Assembly: GCA_018842655.1 (NCBI GenBank) | Contig: JAGTWN010000004.1 | Span: 868,001 to 932,000, forward strand | Direction: 5' to 3' | Origin: Candidatus Pantoea haifensis | GTDB taxonomy: Bacteria; Pseudomonadota; Gammaproteobacteria; Enterobacterales; Enterobacteriaceae | DNA: 64,000 nucleotides | Notes under the pieces: generated by a model | What the model was told of the DNA's origin: nothing | The model's database searches: none | What the model saw: only the letters and a program-made list of their open reading frames with translations | In this document: positions 29,354 through 38,592 of the stretch, in pieces | How the letters are laid out: each line of letters starts with the position of its first letter | How positions within the stretch are numbered: position 1 is the first letter of the stretch | Translations under genes and position numbers: made by a program

Positions 29354-30511
29354 ATGGCTCATGAAAAAATCGTAACGATGTTCAATAACATAACTCATGC
29401 TGAAGGTGCCAAAAGAAGCCTGATTAAGGCTGGCTTTTCTGAAAATGACATCGATATTATTTCGGGCGAACGGCTCCAGTCAGAAGGGCATGAGGCGCGA
29501 CATCCGGGTCTTTGGCAGCGTCTGTTTGGCGACACTGTTGATGAAGAGCAGGCGGGCGTGTACGAAGATGCCATGAACTCAGGCGGCGTTGTGCTTTCGC
29601 TCCGGGCCGAAGAGGAGCAACTTCCCCGCGCCCTGAGTATTATTGATGCCCATGATTCAGGCGATATCTCTCAATATGGTGCATCGCGCTTACAAAGCGG
29701 ACAGGCGGGCTACGCCGATGATGCAGGCCTGCGTGACAGTCAGGGTGATTATGCCGCGACTGGTGTAAAAGAGAATCAGGATGAGTATACCGCTGCGGGT
29801 TTGAAAGGCAGCCAGGATGAATATACCTCGGCAGGCCTGGAAGGGCGTCAGAATGAATATTCTTCAGCAGGAGAGGTTAACGATCCGCTGCTTGATATCA
29901 AAGAAACCACAAACACTGCTCCCGTAAGAACCTCTTTAACCGGGGATGAGACAGAAGAGGAAGTGTTGCGTCTGGCGGAGGAAAGGCTGGAAGTCGGTAA
30001 ACGACTGGTCAGTGAAGGCTCAACTCGCGTAAGACGCTATACCGTTACCGAACCGATTACTCAGGAAGTCTCACTGCATGAGCAGCATGCCGATATCTTC
30101 CGTCGTCCGGTCACGCAACAGGCTGCACCGGGCGAGGTGGACTGGTCAGAAAAAACGGTCGAAGTGGCTGAAACTCATGAGCAGCCGGTGATCAACAAAA
30201 CTACCCATGTGACAGAAGAAGTGGTGGTGCGCAAAGATGAAAGCGATCGTGTTGAGACAGTCAATGATTCAGTGCGTCGTCAGGAAGTCGATATTGATCA
30301 TGCAAGTTCAGAACGTGTCGGTGAAGCAGACACCTTAGCCACTGATGCCACCATCCCAGGCGCAACGCCTGCCAGCGCAACCGGCGCAGATGCCACCACT
30401 TCAGACATGCCTGATTATCTTAAACAAGATAAGAAAGAAAGCCTGACAGATAAAGTCAGCGACGAAGCATCATCGCTTAAAAATAAAGCCGAAGATAAAT
30501 TTAAACCGTAA
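29354..30511 (+). CDS. DUF2382/general stress protein with internal 12-aa repeats
   Basis: The 385-residue acidic protein has three parts. Residues 1-105 resemble a YflT/GSP17M-type fold (EKIVTMFNNITHAEGAKRSL). Residues 120-172 hold about four 12-residue tandem repeats of the type YTAAGLKGSQDE. Residues about 195-310 are DUF2382/YsnF (EEVLRLAEERLEVGKRLVSE), followed by a Lys/Glu-rich tail. The ATG follows GAGGAAAAAATC. It probably forms an operon with the preceding DUF2382 gene. A stress or desiccation role is inferred from family names and neighbours only. Confidence 0.85.
   Translation: MAHEKIVTMFNNITHAEGAKRSLIKAGFSENDIDIISGERLQSEGHEARHPGLWQRLFGDTVDEEQAGVYEDAMNSGGVVLSLRAEEEQLPRALSIIDAHDSGDISQYGASRLQSGQAGYADDAGLRDSQGDYAATGVKENQDEYTAAGLKGSQDEYTSAGLEGRQNEYSSAGEVNDPLLDIKETTNTAPVRTSLTGDETEEEVLRLAEERLEVGKRLVSEGSTRVRRYTVTEPITQEVSLHEQHADIFRRPVTQQAAPGEVDWSEKTVEVAETHEQPVINKTTHVTEEVVVRKDESDRVETVNDSVRRQEVDIDHASSERVGEADTLATDATIPGATPASATGADATTSDMPDYLKQDKKESLTDKVSDEASSLKNKAEDKFKP
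29711..29870 (+). repeat. 36-bp coding tandem repeats
   Basis: About four degenerate 12-codon units (YAATGVKENQDE, YTAAGLKGSQDE, YTSAGLEGRQNE and a flanking YADDAGLRDSQGD) lie inside the DUF2382 protein. They probably form a flexible acidic linker. Confidence 0.8.
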
Positions 30512-30562
30512 ACAGCTTATCGATAAACTCTTTGATTTTTTCATGGTTTATCTTTTAACTAC

Positions 30563-30600
30563 ATCGAGACCCGCAGAATTATGCGGGTCTTTTTATTTCG
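30563..30600 (+). terminator. Terminator after DUF2382 operon
   Basis: GACCCGCAGAATTATGCGGGTCTTTTT is a clean GACCCGCA/TGCGGGTC hairpin with a T-tract. Confidence 0.85.
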
Positions 30601-30837
30601 TCAGCAAGAAATAAAAGGGGTTATTAAAGCAAATATTCAAAATCAGGATGTGTGGAAATTCAGTCAACAAACTTGTCGAACGATCGCCAGCCCACAACTT
30701 TGAACTTTCTTTCCGCTTACGCTTGCAGAACGCCTCTGTTTGCTTACCTTATAAGATTCAGGGATTTCCATTTCCGTAACTGGAATGGTAATAAGATGAG
30801 AGTTCTGGACTGTTAATATCCTGTTTAAGGAGATCTG

Positions 30838-31055
30838 ATGAGTGCCAAAAATAAATCTGAACGATCCTCTGATAACGACCGTGGCGTGGAAAATGATCCT
30901 GACAAGCAAGAAGATAGTCAGGAAAGTGAGCAGGAAAAAGAGAGGAGGAAATTTGGGCGTTATTTCGTGAGATGGAAGAGGAGTCGGACCCTGAAAAGCA
31001 GATGATTATACGTGAGCGCATCTGGGAACTGGCGAAGCACGGGAGTAATCGTTGA
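30838..31055 (+). CDS. Hypothetical 72-aa charged protein (frameshift in sequence)
   Basis: An AAGGAGATCTG ribosome-binding site precedes the ATG at 30838 (MSAKNKSERSSDNDRGVEND). The visible frame breaks at A5 (30935-30939). One more A joins it to REEEIWALFREMEEES...IWELAKHGSNR, ending at 31055 with 72 aa. The protein is highly charged, first disordered-looking, then helical. The uncorrected frame ends earlier with a basic tail. The family is not recognised. Confidence 0.6.
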
Positions 31056-31662
31056 AAGAACAGTTGGTTAAGTCAGTGAGCAAGTTAATTCCCGGACTTT
31101 GTATAGCAGCCTAATTATTTTTTATCTCAATATTTGTGCCTGAATATTTTAAATGTTTAGCATGTTAAACAGATGCTTTGATTATAATGCAATAAGGATT
31201 TTGGATAAAAATCAGTGCGTTTCACAATTTACATATCTTTATCGCGGGCGCAGCGTAATATCAGTAAATAAAAGAAACGCTATAAAAAACATGGTAATGA
31301 AAATACAAAAAAAGGCGTGTTAATCTGAAATTATCATGGTGTTTGCATCCGTGGAAATAAGCTGGCGTATACTGGAATTATTCCTTTCTTCAGAACGATT
31401 GCAGCAGCGAAATGTCGCTCTGTACTGGCTATAGTTGTGTTGCTTTTATGCCGGGCAGGCGGTAGTTATCAAAAATAAACCATTTATTTCTGTAAAACCA
31501 ACCAGGATCAAATTTTATTGTCAGAAAAGCGTAAGGATAATTAAAAATTAATGCCAGGGGTGTATCTTGCTTCAAAGAGGATTGCAGTCATGCAGATGTT
31601 TACGCAAGCCTGTCTTTCTGTTCAGAGCAGGCGCAGCCCGGTAACTTATTGGTGAGATTAAA
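31056..31662. other. AT-rich intergenic region
   Basis: 600 bp have low GC content and no convincing gene. It contains poly-A and poly-T runs and several weak promoter-like stretches. Base composition is clearly more AT-rich than the flanking conserved genes, which fits an acquired segment. Confidence 0.5.
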
Positions 31663-31863
31663 ATGAGCCATCTCTGTACCAGATGGTTTGCTCCTTTATC
31701 AATTGAAGAAAAATTTTATTTTTACTGTAACTGCGAAGCGTGTGAACTCGACACGATGATCGTGATAGAACAATCGAAATTAATTATTAAATCTCCCTTA
31801 TTTTTTTACAGAATGGCCCTGTTTTATTTGCGACGGCTGTGGTTTAAATTAAAAGCAAAGTAA
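31663..31863 (+). CDS. Possible small hypothetical protein
   Basis: A 66-residue frame starts at an ATG after GGTGAGATTAAA. The product has Cys-rich (FYCNCEACELD) and hydrophobic basic (FYLRRLWFKLKAK) parts. No homologue is recognised. It could be chance in an AT-rich region. Confidence 0.35.
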   Translation: MSHLCTRWFAPLSIEEKFYFYCNCEACELDTMIVIEQSKLIIKSPLFFYRMALFYLRRLWFKLKAK

Positions 31864-32492
31864 AACAGGAAAATTGATAGTAGTACAGGGACAAAAATTT
31901 ACCTGAAACGGTGTATTACGCAAAGCCTGTCAGACAACGTTTATCAGGAACACTTTATCAACATTATAACTGTCTACCTGTTATACCCTCTGTTCTGTAG
32001 ATACGCCTCTTTACTGTATGACCTGCGCTGGAAGCTCTGCGATAAGTCTTTGAGAAGCAGCCTGAAGTGTGAACATGCGTATGTACAGTGCAGCAATTTG
32101 CAGGCCCGCGCAGCGACTCTGCCTGTTTTTTCCACATTTGGGTTAAAATCCCGGCGGGGTAGCGATTTACCGAGAATATAAGTTGCATATAATTTACAGG
32201 TTTTATATAAAAATGGCGGACAGATTTTGTGTCAGCCGAAATCCACATTTTGGCTAACAGCCTGCTGTCACTGCGAAACAGCCATCGGACAGGGTGGCTG
32301 TTTCGCGCCGCGTTTATGCCGTTCTGTCTCACTAAAGCGAAAGGGCATTTTGTCTGTGAGCCGGTAAAATTCTCTTTTCCGCTATGCCTGATCTCCCGCC
32401 AGCGTCTATACAGTCATAACTTCCTTTATTTTATGCGTTCATCTACAGACAGGATCAAACCAGCCCGTTGTATATCGGGCTCAGGAGGCTGT
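31864..32492. other. Intergenic region before the SDR gene
   Basis: About 630 bp hold no supported gene. A frame extends upstream from the SDR start to 32229, but it has no ribosome-binding site or family similarity. A good CAGGAGGCTGT site at 32481-32491 fixes the SDR start at 32493. Confidence 0.5.
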
Positions 32493-33470
32493 ATGAGTGT
32501 GGTTGTCATTACGGGCGGGACGGCGGGTGTAGGCAAAGCAACAGCAGAGCGATTTGCTCAGGCCGGATTTGATGTTGCAGTGATTGCACGCAGCGAGGCG
32601 GGGTTAACCGACACAGTAACGTTGCTGGAGAGTTATGGCGTACAGGCAAGCGGCATCAGTGCCGACGTTGCTGATGCCAGCCAAATGAAACATGCGGCAA
32701 ACCGCATCGAATCGACGTTTGGCAGCGTAGATATCTGGATCAACTGTGCCATGTGTACCGTGCTGGCACCCTTCGAAGAATGCAGTGATGAAGAGTTTCG
32801 TCGCGTCACAGACGTCACCTATCTGGGTTACGTCCATGGCACGCGTGAGGCGCTTCGGCTGATGCGCCCACGCGATAAAGGCACCATTATTCAGGTTGGT
32901 TCAGCACTGGCTTATCGCTCAATTCCTTTACAGTCGGCCTACTGCGCCGCCAAAGCAGCCATTCGAGGTTTTACCGATGCAGTGCGCTGCGAGCTTCTTC
33001 ATCGCCGCAGTGCTATCCAGCTGACGATGGTTCAGCTACCGGGCGTGAATACACCACAGTTTGACTGGGCACGAAACAAACTCTGGCGATCTGTCAGGCC
33101 CATGGCACCGGTTTATCAGCCAGAAGCCGTGGCGCAGGCAATTTTTGATGCTGCCCACCGCCATACGCGCGAGGTTTGGGTAGGAAAAACCAGTATTCAA
33201 ACCATTCTTGGCAATATGTTGTTTCCCGCATTCCTCGACAGGCAGTTAGCGAAAAAAGCCTGGCAGGGGCAGCAGGAGAGAGAGCCTCTGACACGTCCGG
33301 CACCAGGTAATATCACTGAACCGGTGGAGGGGCTTCATCAGGCAAGAGGTCGCTTCAGCGCAGAAGCGAAAAGCAGGGCGGTTTCAATAGATTCCGTGTT
33401 GCCTGGAAGAGTAACACTGGCAGTGGCGGGCCTTGCACTGATTGCACTATATAAGCGTTGTAAACGTTAA
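32493..33470 (+). CDS. Short-chain dehydrogenase/reductase, membrane-anchored
   Basis: The 325-residue protein has the Rossmann TGGTAGVGKAT and the catalytic YCAAK motif (SAYCAAKAAIRGF), preceded by QVGSALAYRS with the active Ser. The last 25 residues, VTLAVAGLALIALYKRCKR, are a hydrophobic segment and a basic end, so a tail anchor is likely. The extra C-terminal 60 residues go beyond a classical 250-aa SDR. Substrate is unknown. The AGGAGG ribosome-binding site chooses the start. Confidence 0.85.
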   Translation: MSVVVITGGTAGVGKATAERFAQAGFDVAVIARSEAGLTDTVTLLESYGVQASGISADVADASQMKHAANRIESTFGSVDIWINCAMCTVLAPFEECSDEEFRRVTDVTYLGYVHGTREALRLMRPRDKGTIIQVGSALAYRSIPLQSAYCAAKAAIRGFTDAVRCELLHRRSAIQLTMVQLPGVNTPQFDWARNKLWRSVRPMAPVYQPEAVAQAIFDAAHRHTREVWVGKTSIQTILGNMLFPAFLDRQLAKKAWQGQQEREPLTRPAPGNITEPVEGLHQARGRFSAEAKSRAVSIDSVLPGRVTLAVAGLALIALYKRCKR

Positions 33471-33549
33471 CACAACGGCCCTGGCGATGCCTGCTTCAGA
33501 CATCGCCGCACTCAGACAGGCGGTACACCAGAAGGTGAAAGCGTAAGGC

Positions 33550-34226
33550 TTACGGGTAAGCGGCAATAACAGCCCGGCTAAAGTCAGTCATATCAAAGCA
33601 GTCAAAATCGGGCTGCAATCCCACCGTAAGCGGCGCGTTGTGCGGTCGGCGGATAAGGGCCGCATCCCAGTCAGCCGCTTTTGCGCCAATGACATCCCAG
33701 GTATGACAGGCCACCAGACAAAACCGGTTATCACTCCCTGCTTCACGCTCAACGTACCGGTAGGTTTCAATTGCAGGTTTAAAAGCTTTCGCACCCTCAT
33801 CCACACTGAATGTTCGATCAAACAAAGAGGCGAGTCCGGCATGCTCTAACTGTGCGTTCTGTACCTCCATACTGTTATTGGTCAGAGTACAGAGACTAAA
33901 ACCCGCAGCTTTGAGCTCTTCCAGCGCCTGTCTGACATCCTGATGCGCGGGTAAGGTTTGCATAAGCGCACTGAAAGCTTCTTTATCCGCTTTTGTGAGC
34001 GACACGCTTGCCAGCGCCGCCTGCATTTCCAGCACTGACTGACCTAACTGGCCAAAAGGCATGTACTGACCCGTCAGCGAAAAAGATTGTGAATAAAGAA
34101 TCGTCTGGGCAAACCAGCTGCGCATCGCGCTTGCGGTGCCCCATTTCTCCGTAAAAAAGGTGCCAGAAAGTCGATATCCAGCAAAGTTTCATTTACATCA
34201 AATACCAGGACAGGTTTGTTACTCAT
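33550..34226 (-). CDS. HAD-superfamily type II dehalogenase-like protein (frameshift)
   Basis: The protein matches (S)-2-haloacid dehalogenase type II. It has VFDVNETLLDI with the nucleophile Asp and FSLCTLTNNS with motif II. It ends with KAFKPAIETYRYV and the family HTWDVIGAKAADWDAALIRR. The start MSNKPVLVFDVNETL is in one frame and the body from MRSWFAQTILYSQ in another. They join if the A6 run at 34153-34158 gains one base (APFFTEKWG), giving 225 aa. The physiological substrate could be a phosphate ester rather than a haloacid. Confidence 0.85.
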
Positions 34227-34734
34227 GCTCACCTCACTTTTTCAATGAATTACCACCCGAAGTAATGAGAGTAGACAAAGATTGCGCTTTTCTGGCACCT
34301 GCTGTGCCAGATAACCAGACGCAGAGGCCAGTGAGTTCAGGGTTGCTCATTGACTGACCGATGAAGCGTGACCGTTAATAAAGCGTGAAAACCTGTCGGA
34401 CGAAAGCAAGGGCGCGATAACCGCAGCAAAAAAGTGTTTCGGGTGATGCTTCATTAATTTTCTGAATGTAATAATTTGCGAGGGGAGTGGCGCAGGGTTT
34501 CCTGCTATGCCCGGCGCTAAACAGGTAATATATCAATAAAAAAATCTTACCGTTTTGCTTATAAATGTACAGGGCATGTATCGCTGTACATATTTATCGC
34601 TTTTTGGCCGGAAATATATTTGCAGTAAGTTAAGTCTCTTCTAGAATGAATCTTGCAACACGAAATAACGTCCGGCGTAATTAGCATTATGCTGGTTGCC
34701 ATTAAGTTAATGACAATAGGTTCAGGAGGATATT
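34227..34734. other. Intergenic region before the KGG gene
   Basis: About 500 bp hold no gene. A perfect 8-bp inverted repeat ATGTACAG/CTGTACAT with an 11-nt spacer is at 34565-34591, 144 bp upstream of the KGG gene. A promoter for the KGG gene is expected in the last 100 bp. Confidence 0.5.
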
Positions 34735-34914
34735 ATGGCCGAACATCGTGGTGGTTCAGGTAATTTTGCAGAAAACCCAGAAAAAGCATCTGAGGCGGGT
34801 AAAAAAGGCGGTCAGAACAGCGGCGGTAATTTTGCCAACGATCGTGAGAAAGCATCAGAAGCAGGTAAAAAAGGTGGCCAACACAGCCATGGTGGTGGAC
34901 GCAAGCCTGAGTAA
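34735..34914 (+). CDS. yciG: YciG-like KGG-repeat stress protein
   Basis: The 59-residue protein starts MAEHRGGSGNFAENPEKASE, almost as in E. coli YciG. It has two KGG units (EKASEAGKKGGQ twice) ending in GGQHSHGGGRKPE. KGG proteins (YciG, YmdF) are RpoS-controlled small proteins of unknown mechanism linked to stationary-phase and membrane-stress traits. The ribosome-binding site is AGGAGG. The yciF and yciE partners are absent. YmdF is the alternative name. Confidence 0.9.
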   Translation: MAEHRGGSGNFAENPEKASEAGKKGGQNSGGNFANDREKASEAGKKGGQHSHGGGRKPE

Positions 34915-34929
34915 CAGGGGATTTTGATG

Positions 34930-34975
34930 TATTTCCCACGGCCCCGGCATTTATATGCCGGGGCCGATGTTTTTT
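34930..34975 (+). terminator. Terminator after the KGG gene
   Basis: GGCCCCGGCATTTATATGCCGGGGCC is a nearly perfect GC-rich hairpin followed by TTTTTT. Confidence 0.85.
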
Positions 34976-35462
34976 ATCTATTTTTTTTGCTGTAAGAAAA
35001 TACTGCAAAATCAAAAGTTAACGCTTGTTCCGTGCGATTCGTTTATTTGATTTTTGCTTATTATCCCGCCGATTTACTTTTTGTTAAAAATACACTTTAG
35101 AACGCAGGATTTTTCAAACAATTTTACCAGAGAGTTAAATTTAATTTTCTCTAAAAAAGAGCGGTCAATAAAGGGAGTATATTTCTCTGTGGCTTGTCTT
35201 TTTTGATTTTAATGGATTCATTGCCGCTGTTGTGTGAATTAAATATTTCTGTAGGCGGACAACGAAAATGTGACGTCGGTGTCAGGGTTATCAGGTTTCG
35301 CTTCGATTATCAAAGAAAGAACATTATTTTTGGTTTGTGCAAGGGATTTCCCGTTTTGTTACCGCTTTTACGCTTAACTCACATCTTGTACTCAATTTTA
35401 GTTATTTTTTCCTCAAAACGCTAAAATTAAATATACCCATAATGTGTAGAAAGGAGATTAAT
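34976..35462. other. AT-rich intergenic region
   Basis: About 490 bp hold no convincing gene. A 76-codon frame at 35194 starts with TTG, has no ribosome-binding site and reads like random AT-rich sequence. The AAAGGAGATTAAT ribosome-binding site for the next gene ends the region. Confidence 0.5.
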
Positions 35463-35600
35463 ATGTCAGAAAGACCCGATGATACAGAGCCAGTTTCAGA
35501 TGATGGAGAAGTCCCCGGTAGCGTAGAAGATGTACCTGGCGATGATGGCGAGATGCCAGAAGATGCTGAATTTCCGGAGGATGAAGATCCGAAACATTAA
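35463..35600 (+). CDS. Small acidic MSERP protein 1 (hypothetical)
   Basis: The 45-residue product MSERPDDTEPVSDDGE... is very acidic and Pro-rich (many Asp, Glu, Pro and Gly), with no hydrophobic core and probably disordered. AAAGGAG precedes the ATG. The first five residues MSERP are shared with the next gene. Function is unknown. Confidence 0.75.
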   Translation: MSERPDDTEPVSDDGEVPGSVEDVPGDDGEMPEDAEFPEDEDPKH

Positions 35601-35731
35601 GTTAAAGCAGGTTTTGAGCGATACAGAGATTAATTAAGGCACATCATCTGGCAGGGTTGGGTGATGTGCCTCATTCACGCCACACAGGTTCTATACTGAG
35701 TGTTCACATTTACTCACAACAGGAGCACGAA

Positions 35732-35887
35732 ATGTCAGAACGTCCAGTAAAAGGTGATATTCCTGATGAAACCCCTATTCCTGAAGAGATCAGGAAACAG
35801 GTTGATAAAGGGCCCTCAGAAGGGGCATCAGGCGATAAAGACGATGTTGGCAGCGCGCCTGAGTCAGGTGATAAGTCGCCTGACTAA
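35732..35887 (+). CDS. Small acidic MSERP protein 2 (hypothetical)
   Basis: The 51-residue product MSERPVKGDIPDETPIPEEI... is acidic and Pro-rich, with a Ser/Gly/Asp-rich C-terminal half. It has an AGGAGCACGAA ribosome-binding site and its own terminator. It shares the MSERP start and composition with the preceding gene. Function is unknown. The pair appears to belong to the stress block. Confidence 0.75.
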   Translation: MSERPVKGDIPDETPIPEEIRKQVDKGPSEGASGDKDDVGSAPESGDKSPD

Positions 35888-35896
35888 ACCTGATGT

Positions 35897-35921
35897 GTAA
35901 CCGCCTGCGGGCGGTTTTTTA
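35897..35921 (+). terminator. Terminator after MSERP protein 2
   Basis: An AACCGCCTGCGGGCGGTT hairpin is followed by TTTTT. Confidence 0.85.
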
Positions 35922-36390
35922 TTGAAACCTCACAGCCGCTATGTCTTTACAGCACACCGTAGCTCTTTTCAGCCAGTGCGGTGATGCCGCTTTTATTTCT
36001 CCTTAAAACTCCGCAACAAAAGCACTTCCGGTGCCCTGAAAAGGCAAAAGGGGCCGACACACCGCATTCAGAGAAGTCAGCAAAGGGCAGATCGCCTTAT
36101 TAAGAGTCAGGAAAGGCCAGAAATGTCAGATCAGGGATTGTAACCTGTAAAAAATGCATGCATTAAAAACCGTTCAGGCAGGTTTTCTTCTCTGCTTCGC
36201 ATTTTGTGGAAAATCCTTATTCAAGATGCAAACATAGAGGACAGGAAAAAAATTACTTAACATAGTATAAAGTTCCTTAGTGTAACTAACAAAAATTAAG
36301 TGCCGCTTTCCTTTTATATTTACGCGCTAAAAAGTTTATCGTTATCTGAATTTTATCTACATTTTTCGCCCGGATGCGGGGGAGGCCTCA
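35922..36390. other. Intergenic region before the GAF-EAL gene
   Basis: About 470 bp hold no supported gene, only the leader of the EAL gene. The GTG start at 36391 follows GGGGGAGGCC. Confidence 0.5.
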
Positions 36391-38162
36391 GTGCAAAATG
36401 ATCAAATTGGCAATCGTGAAAGTCGTCTTAACGCCGTGAAAGCACTTATGTCACCCGATGAAAGCAGGGATGAGGTGCTGGAGACGTTTGTTCATCTGGC
36501 CGGTGATTTACTGGGTATTTCAGGCAGCTTTATTTCAATCATTGATGATAATAATCAGTACATTAAAGCCGCACGAAATTTCGCCCTTAAACAGTCAACC
36601 CGACAAGATTCCCTGTGTCGCCATGTTATTGATGGTGAGGGAGAGCTTGTTATTACCGATACGCTTCTTGATTCGCGCTTTTCGGCACATCCTTTTGTTC
36701 AGGGGGAGCCGCATATCCGGTTTTATGCGGGGGTCGCACTGGCAAATCATGAAGGTTCAGTTGTCGGCACCCTGTGCGTCACTGACGTGCAGCCCCATGA
36801 CTTCAACCCGCTTAAGCTCTCAATACTGAAATCTCTGGCGAATCTGGTCACCTCTTTTCTGGATGCCTGGAGTCATGCTGGCTTTGCCGACATGATTACG
36901 CATTTACCGAATCGTCAACGCCTTATCAGAGACATCCAGCAGTTAACCTTAACCAACCCCGGGCAAAGCTTCAGGCTGATAGTAATCGACTGCATTGATA
37001 TTCCGCGCGCCTATGAATTAGCGCGCACCGTTGGCACTGCGCCTGTTGAAAAACTGCTCAGGCAAATGGCTGCGCTGATCTCGCATCGCCTGGACCTGAA
37101 TGCTGATGAAAAATTATACGCTTTCGCGCCGGGTCGTTTTGCCGTCGTTCAGGAGGTTAAGGGCAGATTTACCGCAGCCAGTGTCGTTGATGTTCTCAAA
37201 GAGATGAATGCTGATTTAGGGGAGAACATCTCCATTGATCTGGAAGTATTTACCGGCGAAACGGTGTTCATTCCAGGCGACATGCCGATAAATGAAATAT
37301 TGCGCCAGGCAGCGAGCGCCCTGCATGAAGCGATTGGTGAGAATGTCAGTGCCATGTCCTTCCATGAGTCTTATGACACGCGCCGTACTGAAGACTTCCT
37401 GATGATGAACGATCTGGCCACCGCCCTGAAAAAAGATGAGGGCCTTTATCTGGCTTATCAGCCCAAGGTTTGCTTAAAGAGCGGCAGGACGGTGGGTCTG
37501 GAAGCCCTGATCCGCTGGAATCATCCTGACAGAGGTGAGTTATTCCCCTCCGCTTTTATTCCTTTAGCCAAAAAACCAACCTTTTATCCGATCTCACTGA
37601 ATGGGTTATTACGCGGGTCATTGCACAGTTAAAGGCGTGGCGTAAAGAGTACGCATTGATACCTGTCTCGATTAATGTGAGTGAGAAAGATTTTTCTAAA
37701 CTCAGCTTCGCCAGCGCGCTGGCCGCAAAAATGCGCGAAGCTGAACTGCCTGCCTCGCTTTTAGGTATTGAATGTCTGGAGAATGAGCTGATCACAGAAA
37801 GTGATGTTGCTATCAAAGGGCTTGAATCCCTCAAATCGTATGGATTTATTCTTTCCCTGGATGATTTTGGCACCGGTTACAGCAATATCAGCTATTTGCA
37901 AGATATTCCGCTGGATGTGATAAAAATTGATATGTCATTGATTACGCCGCTGGCCAGCGATGCTTCATCAAGAATTATCGCTAAAAGTATCATTCATATG
38001 TTGAAAGAGCTGAATTACACGGTATTAGCGGAAGGGGTGGAAACGGAAGCAACGCTGGCCTTACTGAAAGAGTATGGTTGCGATCAAATTCAGGGCTATT
38101 TCTTTGCGAAGCCGCTGCCCGCCAGCGAGATCGAACACTGGCTGTTTCAACACAAAGCCTGA
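36391..38162 (+). CDS. GAF - degenerate GGDEF - EAL phosphodiesterase (frameshift)
   Basis: Residues 20-160 are a GAF sensor domain (SRFSAHPFVQGEPHIRFYAG). Residues 170-320 are GGDEF-like but carry APGRF at 246-250 instead of GGDEF, so they are inactive as a cyclase. Residues 345-585 are an EAL domain with GLEALIRWNHP (EAL at 371), LDDFGTGYSNISYL and VIKID, and AEGVETEATLALLKEYGCDQ. The frame breaks at A6 (37570-37575). One more A restores 590 aa. The protein is predicted to degrade cyclic di-GMP, with GAF as the likely input. Confidence 0.88.
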
Positions 38163-38231
38163 CAGTGACTGGCGCTGGCTAATGCCAGCGCCATGTTTCA
38201 GGTACCTCAGCTAAAAAGAGACTCAGACGGA

Positions 38232-38435
38232 TTAAAAGAGGGCGTCTTCATCCGCTTTTGCGGCTGTTTTTTCATCGGTTAACGCCTTGATCGGATCGGG
38301 TGCGCTCAGCCACCTGTCGAATTTTTGGTAGGTTTCAACAAAGGATTTAAAATAACCGCTGGCCCCGGAAATGTGTTCTTTACGGTTCATGAATGCCATT
38401 GTCAGTTCAAAGGCGTCTTGATTATCAAATTTCAT
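38232..38435 (-). CDS. Small hypothetical protein
   Basis: The 67-residue soluble protein MKFDNQDAFELTMAFMNRKE... has no recognised family. It has a good AGGAGAACACG ribosome-binding site just upstream on the minus strand. Its 3' end faces the EAL gene, so the two converge. Confidence 0.65.
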   Translation of the reverse strand: MKFDNQDAFELTMAFMNRKEHISGASGYFKSFVETYQKFDRWLSAPDPIKALTDEKTAAKADEDALF

Positions 38436-38592
38436 CAGCGTGTTCTCCTCTGCATATTGGTGCTTTTAGCCTGGCCTGGGAAAGCCGCCTTTGCATATAT
38501 GTTATGACGTAGCTTAACCCTTATTAAGAAATACTCGCTGGTTAAAAGCCGCGCTATGACGGCGCGGCAGGTGTTATAACCCGTTGTAATCT

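Noticed and set aside
31560-31656. 21-codon ORF with an AGAGGA site near 31590
   Set aside because: Too short to judge, and no similarity or conservation can be seen.
32229-32492. Upstream extension of the SDR ORF
   Set aside because: The AGGAGG ribosome-binding site and the family N-terminus both select the ATG at 32493.
35194-35424. 76-codon ORF before the MSERP genes
   Set aside because: TTG start with no ribosome-binding site, AT-rich composition and no coherent domain.
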